Both the position numbers and the translations under genes were made by a program. The notes beneath the pieces were generated by a model, which did not search any database, was not told the origin of the DNA, and was given only the letters and a program-made list of their open reading frames with translations. A DNA stretch of 64,000 bases, from NCBI GenBank assembly GCA_022316685.1, contig JAKJHU010001656.1, forward strand, positions 1 to 64,000. The letters run 5' to 3'. This DNA comes from Progne subis subis. Lineage: Eukaryota; Chordata; Aves; Passeriformes; Hirundinidae. The first letter of the stretch is position 1. Every line of letters starts with the position of its first letter. Below are positions 63,001 to 64,000 of this stretch, one piece after another.

Positions 63001-63110
63001 GAGCACTGTGATGTCAGAGAGGGGAACCTTGGAGCTGCCGGCACGGTGATGTCCCAGAGAGGGGAACCTTGGGCCTGTGCCACTCCTTGCCCAGCCCCAA
63101 GAGCTCTGGC
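63001..63110. repeat. Dispersed repeat shared with 16955-17035
   Basis: GTGATGTC(A/CC)AGAGAGGGGAACCTTGG occurs twice in tandem. Its reverse complement is at 16955-17035. Confidence 0.75.
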
Positions 63111-63540
63111 AGCGCCCGGGAACAGGGGATCCAGGGGCTGGGAGAAGAGGATACCCAGGAAAGGGGGTGCAGGGGGTGTCGGGGTGCAGGATAAGGGGTT
63201 TCAGGGGATCCTGGAGCTGGGGAAGGAGATGTGGGGGGTCCAAGTGCCCAGGAATGGGGATTCCAGGGGGTGCCAGGGGGGCTCCCCAAATCCCCTCCAA
63301 GAGGGGAGCAGGAGCTGGGTCAGGAGCTGTGGGGAGAGAAAAGGGGGTGAGCCCGGCATGGGGGGACATGGGGGAGTCCCACATGCTCCGGGGGGTGGGG
63401 GGGACACGACCCCCGGGGACCCGCCTTCACCTTCTCCCGCAGGGGAGGCCGAGCCCCAGCCCAGGCAGACGGAGCCCAGCACGAAGCCCCGGCAGCTCTG
63501 GGGGTGGGAGGGGCAGGATCTGGGAAAGGGCAGCGGCTGC
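63111..63540. other. GC-rich sequence, no gene recognised
   Basis: Two exon-like minus-strand segments are present: about 63337-63215 after CTCTCCCCACAG (LLTQLLLPSWRGFGEPPWHP) and about 63500-63440 (CRGFVLGSVCLGWGSASPAG) before a GTGAAG donor. A plus-strand alternative with acceptor CTTCTCCCGCAG at 63441 also exists. None matches a family I know. Confidence 0.25.
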
Positions 63541-64000
63541 TGGGAAGGGACCGGGATGGACTGGGACAGACTGGCATGGACTGGGGACAGACTGGCATGG
63601 ACTGAGACACCGGGAGACACCGGGCCCAGGACTGGCACCCACTGGGAGCAGGATCAGAGCACACTGGGACCCAGCAGGACCAACACTGGGAACAGGGATC
63701 ATCGTGGGACTAGCTGGGATTAGACTGAGAGTGACTGGGATCATACTGGTGGAAAGTGGAACCTTACTGGGCCAAGTGGATGTGACTGGGAATGACTGAG
63801 TATGCTAACGGTAACTGGGATATACTGGGAGTGTCTGTGACCATACCAGGGGTGACTGGGAACACATTGAGAGGGACTGGGGTTGACTGGGTCCATACTG
63901 AGGGCAACCAGGATTGACTGGGACCATGCTGGGAGAGTGGGATCAGCGTGGACTCATACTGGGATCGTACTTGCAACGACTGGGTCTATGCTAGGGGCCA
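63541..64000. repeat. ACTGGGAxxx degenerate 10-bp repeat
   Basis: Forty or so diverged units of GACTGGGATC/ATACTGGGA, related to the intron array at 56735. Confidence 0.85.

Noticed and set aside
62448..63083. Treating the 211-codon minus-strand frame as a host RNase H gene
   Set aside because: Its N-terminal third is the dispersed repeat at 63001-63083 and the rest is an ERVL pol fragment truncated at both ends.
1..64000. tRNA, rRNA or snRNA genes
   Set aside because: I looked for A/B-box pairs and conserved RNA motifs and saw none; the only tRNA-like matches are the two retroviral primer sites.

Overview
The window looks like avian, most likely songbird, nuclear DNA. No bacterial-style gene organisation is present. 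Genes are split by GT-AG introns. ERVs of class I (gamma-like) and class III (ERVL, spuma-like) occupy the AT-rich parts. The rest is GC-rich sequence dominated by minisatellites, with short exons in strongly strand-asymmetric introns, as on avian dot microchromosomes. The species assignment is inference.

Layout. 1-4.0 kb: minus-strand class I ERV (gag, leader, tRNA-Pro primer site, LTR) ending at a 32-bp-type minisatellite. 7.56-8.25 kb: a frameshifted exon of a GPC5-like glypican. 8.46-15.15 kb: a full-length minus-strand ERVL provirus with LTRs, primer site, polypurine tract and 5-bp target duplication, then a related solo LTR (15.6-16.3 kb). 16.4-25.4 kb: GC-rich block with the last exons of an EIF4A1-like gene (+), exon-like sequence of an unrecognised gene (-) and a HARBI1-like transposase-derived gene (-) at a CCAAT-box promoter. 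25.9-39.0 kb: an AT-rich block holding a truncated class I ERV (+), a four-exon HSF5-like heat-shock-factor gene that starts just after the ERV 3' LTR, a partial copy of its 3' end, and two LTR-like stretches. This block lies between two copies of the same ~0.5 kb sequence. 39.5-62 kb: GAL3ST4-like gene (-) and STAG3-like meiotic cohesin gene (+), apparently head to head across a promoter with E2F and CACGTG sites. GAL3ST4 and STAG3 are also close neighbours in mammals, which supports both calls. 62.5-64 kb: an ERVL pol fragment and an ACTGGGA-type repeat.

The HSF5-like gene reads cleanly through all four exons. The EIF4A1-, HARBI1-, GAL3ST4- and STAG3-like genes carry frameshifts, several of them best explained by one missing G, and STAG3 also lacks two splice donors. 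They may be decaying paralogues (for example W-linked or germline-restricted) or dot-chromosome genes with assembly indels; the sequence alone cannot decide. The most notable observations are the rarely seen avian STAG3/GAL3ST4 locus, repeated duplication of exon edges in STAG3, the G-to-A-edited look of the ERVL provirus, and the HSF gene abutting an ERV LTR.
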